DNA of 53,377 bases from Gammaproteobacteria bacterium (GCA_021648525.1 JAKISP010000028.1:1-53377), one strand, 5' to 3'; positions 26,352 to 37,047 are shown, counted from the first letter of the stretch. The notes: a model not told the origin generated them from the sequence alone. A program made the numbers and translations.

Positions 26352-28841
26352 ATGCTTGAGTCAGTGACTATCTCAAGACGGCGGGTTAAGAACAATGAAG
26401 ATCGTTTCAGTGCGCTTAAACAGCGCGGCATCCTGCTAGCGCAGGCGATCTCCGGTGATCGCTGGAGTGACTATAACGCGCATGACCCTGGCGTTACTAT
26501 TCTGGAACAGCTCTGTTATGCCGTCACTGAGCTTGCATTTCATGCCGATGCCGATGTCGCCGATCTACTGCTTAATGATGATGGGCGGCTTGATTATCCA
26601 GCGCAATCACTGCACCGACCAGAAGATGTTTTTCCGTGCCACCCGACGACATTAACGGATCTATGTCAATCGCTGCTGGATGAAGTGACAGAAATTGATA
26701 ATATCTGGCTCTCTATTGTCGATGATAGTATCGCAGAAGATGATAGCCGCGTTCAGGTACAGGGGCTCTATTATGCTGAGGTAAAGCGAAACCAGGATGA
26801 TACGCTGACGGATGATGAGCTTAGCGATAAAATATTTGATGCCTATCACCGGCAGCGGAATATGGCTGAAGACCTTGCCAGGGTTAAGTTTTTAAAGACG
26901 CGCCCATGCATATTGAATGCCAGAATTGAAGTTGATAACAGTCAGGTCGCTGAAGCGCTACTGGCAGAAGTCTATTTTCTGTGTGGTGAATATATATCCG
27001 GTAACATCCCTCTGACCCCTTATTTTAAAGCGCAGGCGCAAGGTTATTCGCTGGAACAGTTATTTGATGGCCCCTTAACTGAACATGGGTTGTTTGATCG
27101 TCAGTATGAGGCGGATGATTCGGGTGATGTCCTGATACCTGCATTATTTACGATCATCAATGAGATGGTGGGCGTTGAGCATATCAAGACGTTAAGTTTG
27201 GGCGCGGAAGGCAAAACATTTTATGAGGCACTTCCACAGCGCAATAACAATGGCGTACTGGGGTTAGATTTAAGTGAAAGCCTTAAGCTAATGACGGTTA
27301 AGTTGATTCGTAATGGTGGTGAGATCCCTGTTTCAATTGAAACTGTGAATAAGCGTTATCAGGAACTCTGTTATCGACGCGATTCACAGCGCCAGATTAA
27401 GCAGGATTTCAGTGCGCTCTATTCGTTGCCAGAAGGTGATGTTAAGGCGGTTGGGCAGTACACCTCGATACAGGAGCACTTTCCTGTGATCTATGGTATC
27501 AACCGCTATGGTGCGAGTGGCGAGTCGCCTGAACGGATGGCGCAAACGCGGCAGTTAAAATCATATTTGCTGCTGTTTGATCAGGTCATGGCCAATTTTA
27601 GTGCAAGCTGCACACAGCTGAATAAGCTCTATTCAACGGATAATACAGAGCGTCGCTCGTATGGTTATCAGGTGGTTGATGAGAGTACGGTGGCAGATAT
27701 TGCGCTCATTTATCCTGAAGAGCCTGGTGTTGTGATTGCGAATATATTGGCGAAGTATGATCACTACTATGAAAGAAAAGGCCGCGTGCTTGACTACCTG
27801 CTGGCGATCTATGGGCAGAAGTTTACACAGAATACCTTGCGTTACTTTAACTATTATTACCAGGATGATGAGTTAGAGAAAGTGCTTGTGAGCAATAAAA
27901 TTGCGTTTCTTGAATCCATTATATCATTTGATCGCGATCGCGCCGCAGGCTTTAACCGTTCACAGGTTTCATGGAATAGCGCTAATGTGGCGGGCCTGCA
28001 AAGACGGTTGTCGATTCTACTGGGATTCAGGCATGTCGAATGTCGCTCTCTCACGTTACCGCTGGTGAAGCTGGGTTTGAAGGTTATTTCTCATGATGAG
28101 TATTGCTCATTATCGGGTGGTAGTGATGCATTGAGAATGATAGACCCCAGTGATATCAGTGACTACGTGGTAGAGAAATTTTATCCGGTCTCTTTTGAAA
28201 GCTGTGATGAAGCGCGAGCGGTGATTGATGTTGGCGATAATATTGACGATTTTATTCCGATCAAAAACAACGTCATTAGTGAGTTGTTGTTGCAGGAAGG
28301 GGTTTCGTTAGCCCGCTATAGTGTTGGTAGTCTGGCACCTGATATTGATTTTCAGATGGTATTCAAGTCTGATAGGGAGAAAGACTGGTGGTATATCGGC
28401 CGTAAAGAGACGCGTAAAAAGGCTGAAAATAGTCTTCGCCAACTACATCGATTTTTATTACACCTTAATATTGAAAGTGAAGGCCTTCACCTGATTGAGC
28501 ATTTATTACTGCGGCCACAGAGCGGCTTTTCTCATCGTGAGCTGCCCGATGTTAATCAACCTGAGTTTTACTCATCAAGAATATCAGTGGTATTTCCGGC
28601 ATGGACGGCACGCTGTCACGACCCACGCTTTAGGAACCTGGTCGATGATAGTGTGCGCATTAATTGTCCGGCTCATCTCTATGCGGATATCTACTGGCTT
28701 AATTTTGAAGCAATGTATCAATTTGAAGGGCTCTACAAGGTCTGGCTTGATGCGAGTCATTCAGCACCAGCCGTTGTCGATAAAGCAGCGGTGGCATTGA
28801 TCCGGTTTTTTCATGAACTGGCGTGTGATGTTGATGAATAA
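26352..28841 (+). CDS. Baseplate protein Pvc12/Afp12-like
   Basis: This encodes 829 residues from the ATG at 26352, which follows GAGGA; the ATG at 26334 is also in frame. The string WSDYNAHDPGVTILEQLCYA, then VTELAFHADADVADLL, is the family signature, and FNRSQVSWNSANVAGLQRRL and LLRPQSGF are later conserved blocks. It forms the outer baseplate wedge with Pvc11. Confidence 0.92.
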   Translation: MLESVTISRRRVKNNEDRFSALKQRGILLAQAISGDRWSDYNAHDPGVTILEQLCYAVTELAFHADADVADLLLNDDGRLDYPAQSLHRPEDVFPCHPTTLTDLCQSLLDEVTEIDNIWLSIVDDSIAEDDSRVQVQGLYYAEVKRNQDDTLTDDELSDKIFDAYHRQRNMAEDLARVKFLKTRPCILNARIEVDNSQVAEALLAEVYFLCGEYISGNIPLTPYFKAQAQGYSLEQLFDGPLTEHGLFDRQYEADDSGDVLIPALFTIINEMVGVEHIKTLSLGAEGKTFYEALPQRNNNGVLGLDLSESLKLMTVKLIRNGGEIPVSIETVNKRYQELCYRRDSQRQIKQDFSALYSLPEGDVKAVGQYTSIQEHFPVIYGINRYGASGESPERMAQTRQLKSYLLLFDQVMANFSASCTQLNKLYSTDNTERRSYGYQVVDESTVADIALIYPEEPGVVIANILAKYDHYYERKGRVLDYLLAIYGQKFTQNTLRYFNYYYQDDELEKVLVSNKIAFLESIISFDRDRAAGFNRSQVSWNSANVAGLQRRLSILLGFRHVECRSLTLPLVKLGLKVISHDEYCSLSGGSDALRMIDPSDISDYVVEKFYPVSFESCDEARAVIDVGDNIDDFIPIKNNVISELLLQEGVSLARYSVGSLAPDIDFQMVFKSDREKDWWYIGRKETRKKAENSLRQLHRFLLHLNIESEGLHLIEHLLLRPQSGFSHRELPDVNQPEFYSSRISVVFPAWTARCHDPRFRNLVDDSVRINCPAHLYADIYWLNFEAMYQFEGLYKVWLDASHSAPAVVDKAAVALIRFFHELACDVDE

Positions 28842-31800
28842 CCCGCATGCGATCGAAGAGGTGATCTTTGATATTTCGTTTTCGGCGGAAGACCAGGCCT
28901 TTTCAGAGCAGGCTGGGTTGGGTGATTTTGTTTCAAAATCATTATTAGGTGAGGTGGAAAATGTTTTTGATGAATATGCCAATGAGCATGAAATATTAAG
29001 AATAGAGCGGCTGGAAATTGATCTGGGCGTGTTCTCGTCGCAGGGTTACCCAGATGAAATGGTTGAACGGCTGGGTGTGCAGCTTAGAGATCGTCTGCGC
29101 AAGCTACTGGCAGACTACCGAAGCGATATCAGGGTAAGTGCATCCGGCGGTGTTGGCTCAGTCACGAGACACGAGGTGACGCTGGAAATTTTTGAATACT
29201 TCATGCGGCATGGTGCTTTCCCCTGGCACTACAGGGCTATCTCGCTTGAAGAGACCCAGAAAATATTTTCAGATCTAATCAGAACGCAGACCGACGCGGT
29301 TATTCGATTACTTTATCAGATGGATTCAGCGGCGGATGTGTCGATTCGCTTGATGGCGATTCTTTCTTTTGATGACGTAATGATGTTGATAAAATATTGT
29401 TTGCATAAACGGTTTACTTCAATTTCACAGTTGATCGGGATCATGGTTGATGCCCATCTTGATCATGGGTGGCTGCTAAGTGGCCGTCACAAAGGGCGTG
29501 ATGCCTGTATTCAGGCTTTATGGCAAATACTGCTGGCGGTGTTGCTGCACCCCGCTAATCGAGAGAGTACGCTGAATACACTGAGTGCGGCGCTGATTAA
29601 AAAAGTGGTGCGAAATGAAAATATCAGCATGGCTGCATTCGGACTTTATTTTGCTGACAAAATAGATCACTTATCAGGTCAACTGGTTGAGCGTAACCAA
29701 TTGCGAGCAATGCTACTCTCGCTGGAAGAGCAGAACGAGTTGGCAAATCAGCGCGTCCCCGTCGTGGCTGATTTTTTACTGTTACTGATGCGCTGTAATC
29801 GTGAAGAATTACAGAAATGGTGGCATAACATGCTAGCTCATTGCCATTATGATGTTGAACTGATGGTTACGTTAAAAAATCTCTTTCTCTATACCAGCGG
29901 CAGGGAACGGCTGATTGAGACTTGCAGTGAAACGATGTTGTATGACTGGTGTGAATATTTAGCGCCTGCCCAGATCCATTTCATCAAGTTGTGTGGCGCT
30001 GTGTACGTAAAAGCGGCGGAGACCATGGGCCAGACGAAGCAGCAGGCTATATACGATTTCTGGAGCCAGACGCTGCTCTATTACGGTAGCCATGAGGCAG
30101 AAAGATTTAGTCAAAAGGGTTTTTTGAGTCATTTATGCAGAGGCGGCGGGCATGTATTGAGTCTTAGGTTGCTGAATGCGCTTGAGACCACAATACAGCA
30201 ACAGGCTGACCCTCATGGTTTCCGCTCCATGATTAAGGGAATGAAGGAAGGATATCAGCGACTAGATATTGCTGCTGTCGCTGATAGTGAGATGGTGGTA
30301 GAGGCAGTGCACCTTTCGGAATGGATAGCGGGTTGTGATGCAGTGGGTTTGAGCATTATGAATACGCAGTGGGATGAGCTATTGCAGCGGCACGCAGCCT
30401 TGCTGAAACGCCTGGTGGCGATTCACGCGCCGAGGTGCCTGGTGAGAAGGGCGCTTGTGAATGAATTTTCCTTCGAGCAGTTAAGAGATATGATTGGTTT
30501 GATCGATCCAGCGGCGAAGGCATTTGTTGATGATGTTATACGGCTGATATGCCGTGCGCTCGTTGCCTCAAATCTGGTTGATGTGAGCAAGCTACCTTTG
30601 CAGGGGCGGATGCTAAGGCTAAGTGATGAGCATACGTTATGGGGGTTTACGTTTGATTTTGTACTGGTTGAGCGGGGCAGTCGCTTTAATAAAAAGGCGT
30701 ATTGTAGTGCCTTGTTGCGTGAAATGTCCGCGCACAACAACTGTTCATACCGAGTGCTACTGGATGTGATGCAGCAGTGGTTCTCCAGGCTTTCAGCTGA
30801 AAACAGTTATGCGCGGGATGTGCTTTCAATTCTCAATGACCTTTGTGAAAGTCAGGCTATTGAGCCCTTATGTATTGCTACTGAAGCGATCGCGCATCCG
30901 GCTTCCCCAGTTGTTAAAGGCGATTTAGACAGGGCGTTTCTCCTGAAAATACTCAGCCAGGAGCCGCCATTAACAGATGATGATGCGGTATATCTTCAAG
31001 CGATGATCGCTGGCTTTATAAAAAAATCAGGGGTGCAGGATAGCGCATACCTGGGGGGCTTGTTAGTTGACGAGGTAAAGGTGCGCCGCCTGATTAGCTA
31101 TGTCTCTCATACCCAGTTCAAACATCTTCTCTCAGTGAGTGGTGGTGAACGGTATCGTTCCCTGTATCCACATGCTGAACTACTGTTTGATGGCATTGCT
31201 GATGACATGGATAGTGACGCTAGCGCCAAACTCCGGGTGGAGTGGTGGGTGTTTTGTTGTCGGTATATCTACTCTGGCCCGCTAGTGTCACCGGCGGTAT
31301 TCATAAAACGGCTGGCCGACTATTTATTGAGCCGCTCATCGCGAGATGTTGAACTTGCCGTGCCCCAATTGGCGCTATTTATTGAGAAAAAAAAGAGTGA
31401 TGTGCTGAGTCATGTGGTACTGGACTCAGTAAAACAGCTATTTTTTAAAGAGGAATTACTAGCGAAATCGAATGTTAGCGCGGATGCTGTCGAGGGTGGT
31501 TCTGACAGCAGGGCGAGCCGCAACAGGCATGAATTAGCTAAAAAACCAGCGGTCATCGGCGATGCGGTCTATATTCGCAATGCGGGCCTTGTATTGCTTG
31601 CACCCTATCTGTCTACACTGTTTGAACGCCTTAAGCTGCTGCAGCATAATCAATTTATTTCTGCTCATGCCAGTGCCCATGCGGTTCACATCATGCAATA
31701 TATGGCGGATGAGGTAGGCGAAGCCCCCGAATATATGATGGTGCTGAATAAATTGATGTGTGGCATTGCCACCGCAAAGCCAGTTGTGAAAGACGCGCTT

Positions 31801-32061
31801 ATCTCTGATGGTGAAAAAGAGATGATTAACGGTTTATTAAGTGCCGTTATTGGCAACTGGAAAGGGATTGGTAATACCACCGTCGGTGGGCTACGTGAAT
31901 CTTTCCTGGCACGCGAGGGACGCTTAACGTTTAAACATGATCAATGGCAGCTGCTAGTTGAATCACGTAGTTATGACATGTTATTAGACAGCCTTCCGTG
32001 GAGCTATGCCATGATTAAATATTCATGGATGCCACATGTGATCAATGTGGAGTGGCGATGA
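28834..32061 (+). CDS. Contractile injection system tape-measure protein (Pvc14/Afp14-like)
   Basis: This encodes 1075 residues from the ATG at 28834, which overlaps the upstream stop; the frame also has starts at 28813 and 28828. The N-terminal AIEEVIFDISFSAEDQAFSE and VENVFDEYANEHEILRIERL (about 4-60) mark the CIS tape-measure family; the C-terminal VIRNAGLVLLAPYLSTLF-type block (here YIRNAGLVLLAPYLSTLFER) is its other conserved part. The rest is a long helical region. It sets particle length; at this size the particle should be of ordinary eCIS length or longer. Confidence 0.85.
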   Translation: MNNPHAIEEVIFDISFSAEDQAFSEQAGLGDFVSKSLLGEVENVFDEYANEHEILRIERLEIDLGVFSSQGYPDEMVERLGVQLRDRLRKLLADYRSDIRVSASGGVGSVTRHEVTLEIFEYFMRHGAFPWHYRAISLEETQKIFSDLIRTQTDAVIRLLYQMDSAADVSIRLMAILSFDDVMMLIKYCLHKRFTSISQLIGIMVDAHLDHGWLLSGRHKGRDACIQALWQILLAVLLHPANRESTLNTLSAALIKKVVRNENISMAAFGLYFADKIDHLSGQLVERNQLRAMLLSLEEQNELANQRVPVVADFLLLLMRCNREELQKWWHNMLAHCHYDVELMVTLKNLFLYTSGRERLIETCSETMLYDWCEYLAPAQIHFIKLCGAVYVKAAETMGQTKQQAIYDFWSQTLLYYGSHEAERFSQKGFLSHLCRGGGHVLSLRLLNALETTIQQQADPHGFRSMIKGMKEGYQRLDIAAVADSEMVVEAVHLSEWIAGCDAVGLSIMNTQWDELLQRHAALLKRLVAIHAPRCLVRRALVNEFSFEQLRDMIGLIDPAAKAFVDDVIRLICRALVASNLVDVSKLPLQGRMLRLSDEHTLWGFTFDFVLVERGSRFNKKAYCSALLREMSAHNNCSYRVLLDVMQQWFSRLSAENSYARDVLSILNDLCESQAIEPLCIATEAIAHPASPVVKGDLDRAFLLKILSQEPPLTDDDAVYLQAMIAGFIKKSGVQDSAYLGGLLVDEVKVRRLISYVSHTQFKHLLSVSGGERYRSLYPHAELLFDGIADDMDSDASAKLRVEWWVFCCRYIYSGPLVSPAVFIKRLADYLLSRSSRDVELAVPQLALFIEKKKSDVLSHVVLDSVKQLFFKEELLAKSNVSADAVEGGSDSRASRNRHELAKKPAVIGDAVYIRNAGLVLLAPYLSTLFERLKLLQHNQFISAHASAHAVHIMQYMADEVGEAPEYMMVLNKLMCGIATAKPVVKDALISDGEKEMINGLLSAVIGNWKGIGNTTVGGLRESFLAREGRLTFKHDQWQLLVESRSYDMLLDSLPWSYAMIKYSWMPHVINVEWR

Positions 32062-33410
32062 GTGATTCGATAGTGGCTTCAAATAATGGGCGTGCACTTG
32101 AGCTAGAAATTGAGTGGCTGGTGCGGGTGATGGAGACACGTATCCGGCTCTATTTTGAGCAGGCGTGTGACTACGACTCAATCTACCAACATGAACCACC
32201 ACTGCTTAATTCTGAATCTCAGTATGGCGCGCTGGTGAGTGAATATGCCTTTGAGTTTGATGAACGTCTGGTCTTAATGACTGCGATGGCCCCCCACCTG
32301 CGGCCCCAGGCGCTGGATATGTTGCTAATCAATAATGGCACAACAGGACGAGGCTATGCTGAGTTTGGTGGCTGGAAAGGGAAGGTGCATGGTGGTTTTC
32401 TCCCGACCTGTGAAACAGCTGCATTTTTGATTGCGGGAGATGACTTAATCAAACGTGCCGAAATAATGTGCTTTTTTGAGGACAGCCACCCGTTTATTAG
32501 CCACGCACTATTGGCCATTGGGGATGAGGGTGCTAATGAAGCGCAGTTTAGTCGCTCACTGGGCGTCAGTATTGAGACGGTTAACCGCTGTACGACCGGG
32601 GTTCGACACAAACCGGATTTTAGCAATGGTTTTCCTGCGAAACGAATCGAAAGTCGCTTGAGCTGGCATGATCTTGTGTTAGCGCCAGAGGTGATGGATG
32701 AAGTGGCTAATATTAGTGAATGGATTAAACACCAGAATACAATCATGGATAGCTGGGGGCTTTCTCGCATTATTAAGCCCGGTTATCGCGCGCTGTTTTA
32801 TGGGCCACCGGGGACAGGAAAGAGCATGACGGCGGTACTGCTGGGTGCTGAAACGGGCCTGGATGTTTATCGTATTGATCTTTCGCAGGTTGTTTCAAAG
32901 TATATTGGTGAAACTGAAAAGAATTTAGCCAATGTATTTAATCAGGCAGAAAGAAAAAACTGGATTCTGTTTTTTGATGAGGCTGATGCCCTGTTTGGTA
33001 AGCGTACGCAAACCTCCAGCTCGAATGATCGTTATGCGAACCAGGAGGTGGCCTACCTGTTACAGCGAATTGAGGACTTTTCAGGAGTTGTGATTCTCGC
33101 TACCAATCTTAAGGCGAATATCGATGATGCCTTTGCGCGTCGTTTTCAGTCGTTGGTACATTTTTCAATGCCCGATGTGGATGAACGTGGGCGTTTATGG
33201 CGTGCCGCATTAAACGGGAAATGCAAAACGAATGAAGATGTCTGTTTTCAGCAGTTGGCAGAAGAGTATGAGTTATCGGGTGGTGCGATTATTAATGTCA
33301 TCAGGTATGGCGCGCTCAGTGCGCTGCGCAGAGAGAGCGATACGATTAGCAGTAGTGATCTGCTTGCAGGTGTCACCAAAGAGCTAAGGAAAGAAGGAAA
33401 GACACTTTAG
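32058..33410 (+). CDS. AAA+ ATPase (Pvc15/Afp15-like)
   Basis: This encodes 450 residues. The ATG at 32058 overlaps the upstream TGA. Residues about 1-190 are the eCIS-specific N-terminal region; 210-440 are the AAA+ core with Walker A (GPPGTGKS, about 250), Walker B (ILFFDEADALFG, about 305) and the arginine finger region (DDAFARRFQ). It is the usual eCIS ATPase, required for assembly or cargo loading, and is the last gene of the core particle set. Confidence 0.95.
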   Translation: MSDSIVASNNGRALELEIEWLVRVMETRIRLYFEQACDYDSIYQHEPPLLNSESQYGALVSEYAFEFDERLVLMTAMAPHLRPQALDMLLINNGTTGRGYAEFGGWKGKVHGGFLPTCETAAFLIAGDDLIKRAEIMCFFEDSHPFISHALLAIGDEGANEAQFSRSLGVSIETVNRCTTGVRHKPDFSNGFPAKRIESRLSWHDLVLAPEVMDEVANISEWIKHQNTIMDSWGLSRIIKPGYRALFYGPPGTGKSMTAVLLGAETGLDVYRIDLSQVVSKYIGETEKNLANVFNQAERKNWILFFDEADALFGKRTQTSSSNDRYANQEVAYLLQRIEDFSGVVILATNLKANIDDAFARRFQSLVHFSMPDVDERGRLWRAALNGKCKTNEDVCFQQLAEEYELSGGAIINVIRYGALSALRRESDTISSSDLLAGVTKELRKEGKTL

Positions 33411-33412
33411 GA

Positions 33413-35554
33413 ATGGACATGATCAGCGCAATAAAAAATTTATTAACCGTTGGCCAACAGTGGCGATTGATTACAATGCTGGTTGTTTCTCAGTGTTTGA
33501 TGGTATCGGGGGCGGCTGCGCAGCAAGCCCAGGGCGGTATTCATTGTGAACCGGCGCTCGACTGGGCAACCTACAGTGACTATTTAATATCGGTTGATGA
33601 TGCACGTGTCAAACGAACGCAGCAAGCATTGAACAGGTTGGTTGCATCTGGCCTGGTGAAAAGCGAGGTGCCAGTTGATGGTTTTTTGTGGGGGAAAACA
33701 CAACAGGCACTTTATCAATATTGCCAGGGTTTAAGCACACTGCCATCCGATGACTTTGTGGTGGGCCTGATCAAAAAGCTAGATCAACAGGTCGCGCTGA
33801 TGGCTGCGGTAGAAAATACGATTAATGATAGTGCCCCACCAGATGAGTCTGATCCCGGTGTTAAAGCAGAGCCTGTTGTAAAAAAAGATACCGTTATAAA
33901 AACAGAGCTGATAACCGCTGAACAACCATCAATCTGGTATCAGTTAAGCGAGAAGGGACTCGCTAGTGCAAAAGAAAAAGCTAAAAGTGCCCCATTTAAA
34001 TTGCCGGATGCTGAGTTGTTAAATAACCTTGCGCAGGTTTTTGATGTGCCTTATCTCAATCAAGGCGCTTTTTTAGAGGCGGTGTTTGCAAAGGCGAGTA
34101 TCAGCATTGATCAGTACCCGGAATTTACTAAGGAATTAGTCTCTGCCGCGAGGATGAAAGCATCCTCTCAGCTGAGGGATATTGTGCTTGATGATGACGA
34201 TTGTGGGTGCGCACAGGAATTTTCAGACACTGTGTATGGTTTTTATCCATACTGGCTCTCCGCCGAGATAGAACAAGTGGCCGCTGATAGTGGTAAGCAG
34301 ACGGCTGACAGTGCAGCAGCGACAGAGGAAAAGCCAGTAGAACAACTGCCAGTAGCAGTGCCTACTATCAACTACAGTGTTATCAACCGAATTGCCTACT
34401 ATGCGCTGACGGTTGATCATAATGGCGAGATTCAAAAGCCATTGCACTGGCATAGCGAAGGACAACTTGGGAATTTTATTCACAAAGCACATCGCCATAA
34501 AACGGAAGTAGACCTGGTGATTTATTCAAATCAGTGGATGAGCTGGTCTGATGCGGATCAAGGGCGGGCGGTAAGATCAATCGATCGACAGTTATCACTC
34601 AAAGCCGAGTATAAACAGGACGGTGTGATGGCGTATATGCCTTTGCTCAATAGCACCACCGCTTCGCCGGATGGCGTAACGCTCTACTTTGATCATTATG
34701 CCGATAGTTCTGTCGATGAAAGAAAGAGCATGGTCAGGTTTGTAAGGCAGCTTCATACTCAGTTAGCTAAACAGGATAGGCCACTTAAGGTCAATGTATT
34801 ACTCGATATAGAGACTGCTGTGCTTGAATCTAGCGACGATCTTTTTGTGGATCTAAAGGGACTGTTAGTCAAGGAGAAGGATGATAGTCCCGTTTATATC
34901 GATTCATTGATTGTCTTTTTGAATGAGCCGACGACCGATACGAAAAAATCATTACGGAGTAAAATTGAACGTGAATTCAGTGGCAAAGAGCGGATGCTGG
35001 TGCTGCGCAAGGTTATTCCCGTTATCACGCCAAATGGTCATGAAAAGGATCCTAAGGGGGTGTATAAACAGTTTAAAGATGACCTGATCTATTTTAATAA
35101 TAATTTTGCGGGTATTGGTTTATGGCCAGTACCACTAAAATTAGATGCCGATTCGGATGCTGATGCGATTGCAACGGCTATTGATGCTCAATTTTCTATC
35201 AAGAACGGTAACGGTGTACTACATGCAATATCAGAAGAATACCCGATACTATGCCGGTACACCTGTCCGAACAGAAAGGTACTACGGCTTGTGTTTGATG
35301 GGCTATTAATTTTGATCGTCGGGTATGGGGTGTTAGCGATATTTTCACGCCGATTGCGTCGCGTCTATAACCGACATTCAATTTATTTTAAGTTGTATCT
35401 GTTTGCGATGGTCATGGTGTTCATGACATCACTGGTGTGTGATCCATTCTGGAGAGAAAGGCGTGATTCTGTTTTTGTAGGGGCCTTACTCAGCGTAGCG
35501 GCACTTTTTATCATTCGTAAATACACGCGTGCTAAGCAAGGGGCGCTTCCTTAG
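33413..35554 (+). CDS. Exported GH18-like protein with peptidoglycan-binding-like domain and C-terminal membrane segments
   Basis: This encodes 713 residues. A signal peptide lies at about 20-38 (MLVVSQCLMVSGAAA). Residues about 60-110 (RTQQALNRLVASGLVKSEVP, VDGFLWGKTQQALYQYC) match a peptidoglycan-binding-1 module. From about 270, GFYPYWLSAEIEQVAAD opens a GH18-like TIM barrel running to about 590 (GVMAYMPLLNS, KVNVLLDIETAV, GLWPVPLKL). I do not see the DxxDxDxE catalytic motif, so it may bind rather than cleave glycan. Three hydrophobic segments follow (626-645, 658-676, 686-702). It starts 2 bases after the ATPase gene, so it belongs to the operon. Confidence 0.7.
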   Translation: MDMISAIKNLLTVGQQWRLITMLVVSQCLMVSGAAAQQAQGGIHCEPALDWATYSDYLISVDDARVKRTQQALNRLVASGLVKSEVPVDGFLWGKTQQALYQYCQGLSTLPSDDFVVGLIKKLDQQVALMAAVENTINDSAPPDESDPGVKAEPVVKKDTVIKTELITAEQPSIWYQLSEKGLASAKEKAKSAPFKLPDAELLNNLAQVFDVPYLNQGAFLEAVFAKASISIDQYPEFTKELVSAARMKASSQLRDIVLDDDDCGCAQEFSDTVYGFYPYWLSAEIEQVAADSGKQTADSAAATEEKPVEQLPVAVPTINYSVINRIAYYALTVDHNGEIQKPLHWHSEGQLGNFIHKAHRHKTEVDLVIYSNQWMSWSDADQGRAVRSIDRQLSLKAEYKQDGVMAYMPLLNSTTASPDGVTLYFDHYADSSVDERKSMVRFVRQLHTQLAKQDRPLKVNVLLDIETAVLESSDDLFVDLKGLLVKEKDDSPVYIDSLIVFLNEPTTDTKKSLRSKIEREFSGKERMLVLRKVIPVITPNGHEKDPKGVYKQFKDDLIYFNNNFAGIGLWPVPLKLDADSDADAIATAIDAQFSIKNGNGVLHAISEEYPILCRYTCPNRKVLRLVFDGLLILIVGYGVLAIFSRRLRRVYNRHSIYFKLYLFAMVMVFMTSLVCDPFWRERRDSVFVGALLSVAALFIIRKYTRAKQGALP

Positions 35555-35601
35555 TGTCATGTTGGTATTCACTGTTTTCAATAACGAGAAAGGAATGAAA
35601 A

Positions 35602-37023
35602 GTGGCTAGCGCAGATATGGATATGACACGTACGCCTACTGAAATGCTGGTGCATTACCAGGAGATGCTTGAGCGGGTTGAAAAAGGTCGCGCTAAGGTA
35701 GAAAAGAAAGATGTTCTGTCATTACTGCTGGCACGTGATGAGGTTGAAGCCGCTTTTAATGTTAAACCGGATGAAAAAAACAGTGAACTGCAATGCCTTT
35801 TTGAGGTTGACGAAAAACTTTCTGGATTAGATCACCGCCTGAGAAAACTGGGGGCTGTGATTGCCAATACCATTAGCCTTGATAAGTGGCGCACCCGACT
35901 TCACCGTGAAGAAGCTGGCTGGTGGTGGCAATTTAAACCGGTACGCAAGGTCGATGCGTGGGACCGGGTTGACTGGCTATGGGATGCATTAACGCTGGGC
36001 ACCTTAGCACTGGGCGCCAGCTTTATGGTGAGTATTATTTCGGCACTTTCTGTGGGCAGCCTTACCGTGGCAGCGACGCTCTCCACGATCGCACAGATTG
36101 GTGGTCTGGCAATTGTTAGTCAGGGTGCATTAACTAAGCGCGGCCAGGAGAAGGTGCGTGATTTTATGATGCGCTTTAAAATAGCGGCGCGCTTTCAAAG
36201 TGAAGTGATGCTGATGATGGCTGCGCTATTACTATTAACGGTGTATGTCACCCATAATTCTTTAACAACGGTCTACCTGGAACAGGGGCGTGATGCCTAT
36301 AGTCAGGGTGCGTTGAATGATGCGGAGTTAACCTTTCTTCGTGGCCTTGAAATAGACCCGAGCAACTCAACCTTTAATGCAGAGCTGGGTCGCATTTATG
36401 AATCGTTGGGGGTGCTTAATAAAGCGATTGATCAATATTATCTGAATGTGCAGGCGGGTGGTATTAAGGGGATTAATGACCTCGGGCGTGCCTATATTAA
36501 CTGGGTTAACCCGGTAACGAGGAAGAATGATCCGGCACTGGCAGAGGCCTACCTGCAGATGGGCTTGCAGCGTGCGAATGCACAGCAACTACCTGATCAG
36601 GATTTACGTTATCAACTGAATCGTAATCTTGGCTGGGCACTGCTTAAGCAAGATAAATTTGTGGCGGCGGAGATGCATCTGAAAACAGCAATATCGATTG
36701 ATGAACGTATTCCAGGCAACCAGATTGGTGGCGGTATGGCCTATTGCTTCCTTGCCTATGTCTATGAAAAAGAAGGTAACACAAATGCAGCTAAGGTCCA
36801 GTGGGGGAACTGTGTTGTAAAGGCACGTCCAGAAACGATACATGAATATCGCTGGTTTTCAGAGGTCAGGCGTGGTGATGTCGCGGCGTGTGTTAATACT
36901 AGCAAGATTGTATCTGGCCTTGACGATAGTGTTTTTGATGCGATTCAGGCATCACGCTGTGCCTCAATCATTAACAAAAGCCATTTTAATACGGCTGAGC
37001 AGGTCACGAGAATAGAAGAATGA
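35602..37023 (+). CDS. Membrane TPR protein in the eCIS cluster
   Basis: This encodes 473 residues from the GTG at 35602 (AAAGGA upstream; a nearby ATG frame stops at once). Residues about 1-120 are a cytosolic helical region. About 132-180 and 200-222 hold hydrophobic segments (LWDALTLGTLALGASFMVSI, VMLMMAALLLLTVYV). About 225-440 form TPR repeats (EQGRDAYSQGALNDAELTFL, LNRNLGWALLKQDKFVAAEM, YCFLAYVYEKEGNTNAAKVQ). TPRs bind partner proteins, so it could scaffold the particle or the receptors encoded next at the inner membrane. Confidence 0.7.
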   Translation: MASADMDMTRTPTEMLVHYQEMLERVEKGRAKVEKKDVLSLLLARDEVEAAFNVKPDEKNSELQCLFEVDEKLSGLDHRLRKLGAVIANTISLDKWRTRLHREEAGWWWQFKPVRKVDAWDRVDWLWDALTLGTLALGASFMVSIISALSVGSLTVAATLSTIAQIGGLAIVSQGALTKRGQEKVRDFMMRFKIAARFQSEVMLMMAALLLLTVYVTHNSLTTVYLEQGRDAYSQGALNDAELTFLRGLEIDPSNSTFNAELGRIYESLGVLNKAIDQYYLNVQAGGIKGINDLGRAYINWVNPVTRKNDPALAEAYLQMGLQRANAQQLPDQDLRYQLNRNLGWALLKQDKFVAAEMHLKTAISIDERIPGNQIGGGMAYCFLAYVYEKEGNTNAAKVQWGNCVVKARPETIHEYRWFSEVRRGDVAACVNTSKIVSGLDDSVFDAIQASRCASIINKSHFNTAEQVTRIEE

Positions 37024-37047
37024 AAGCGTGAATATCCATTTTATTGA

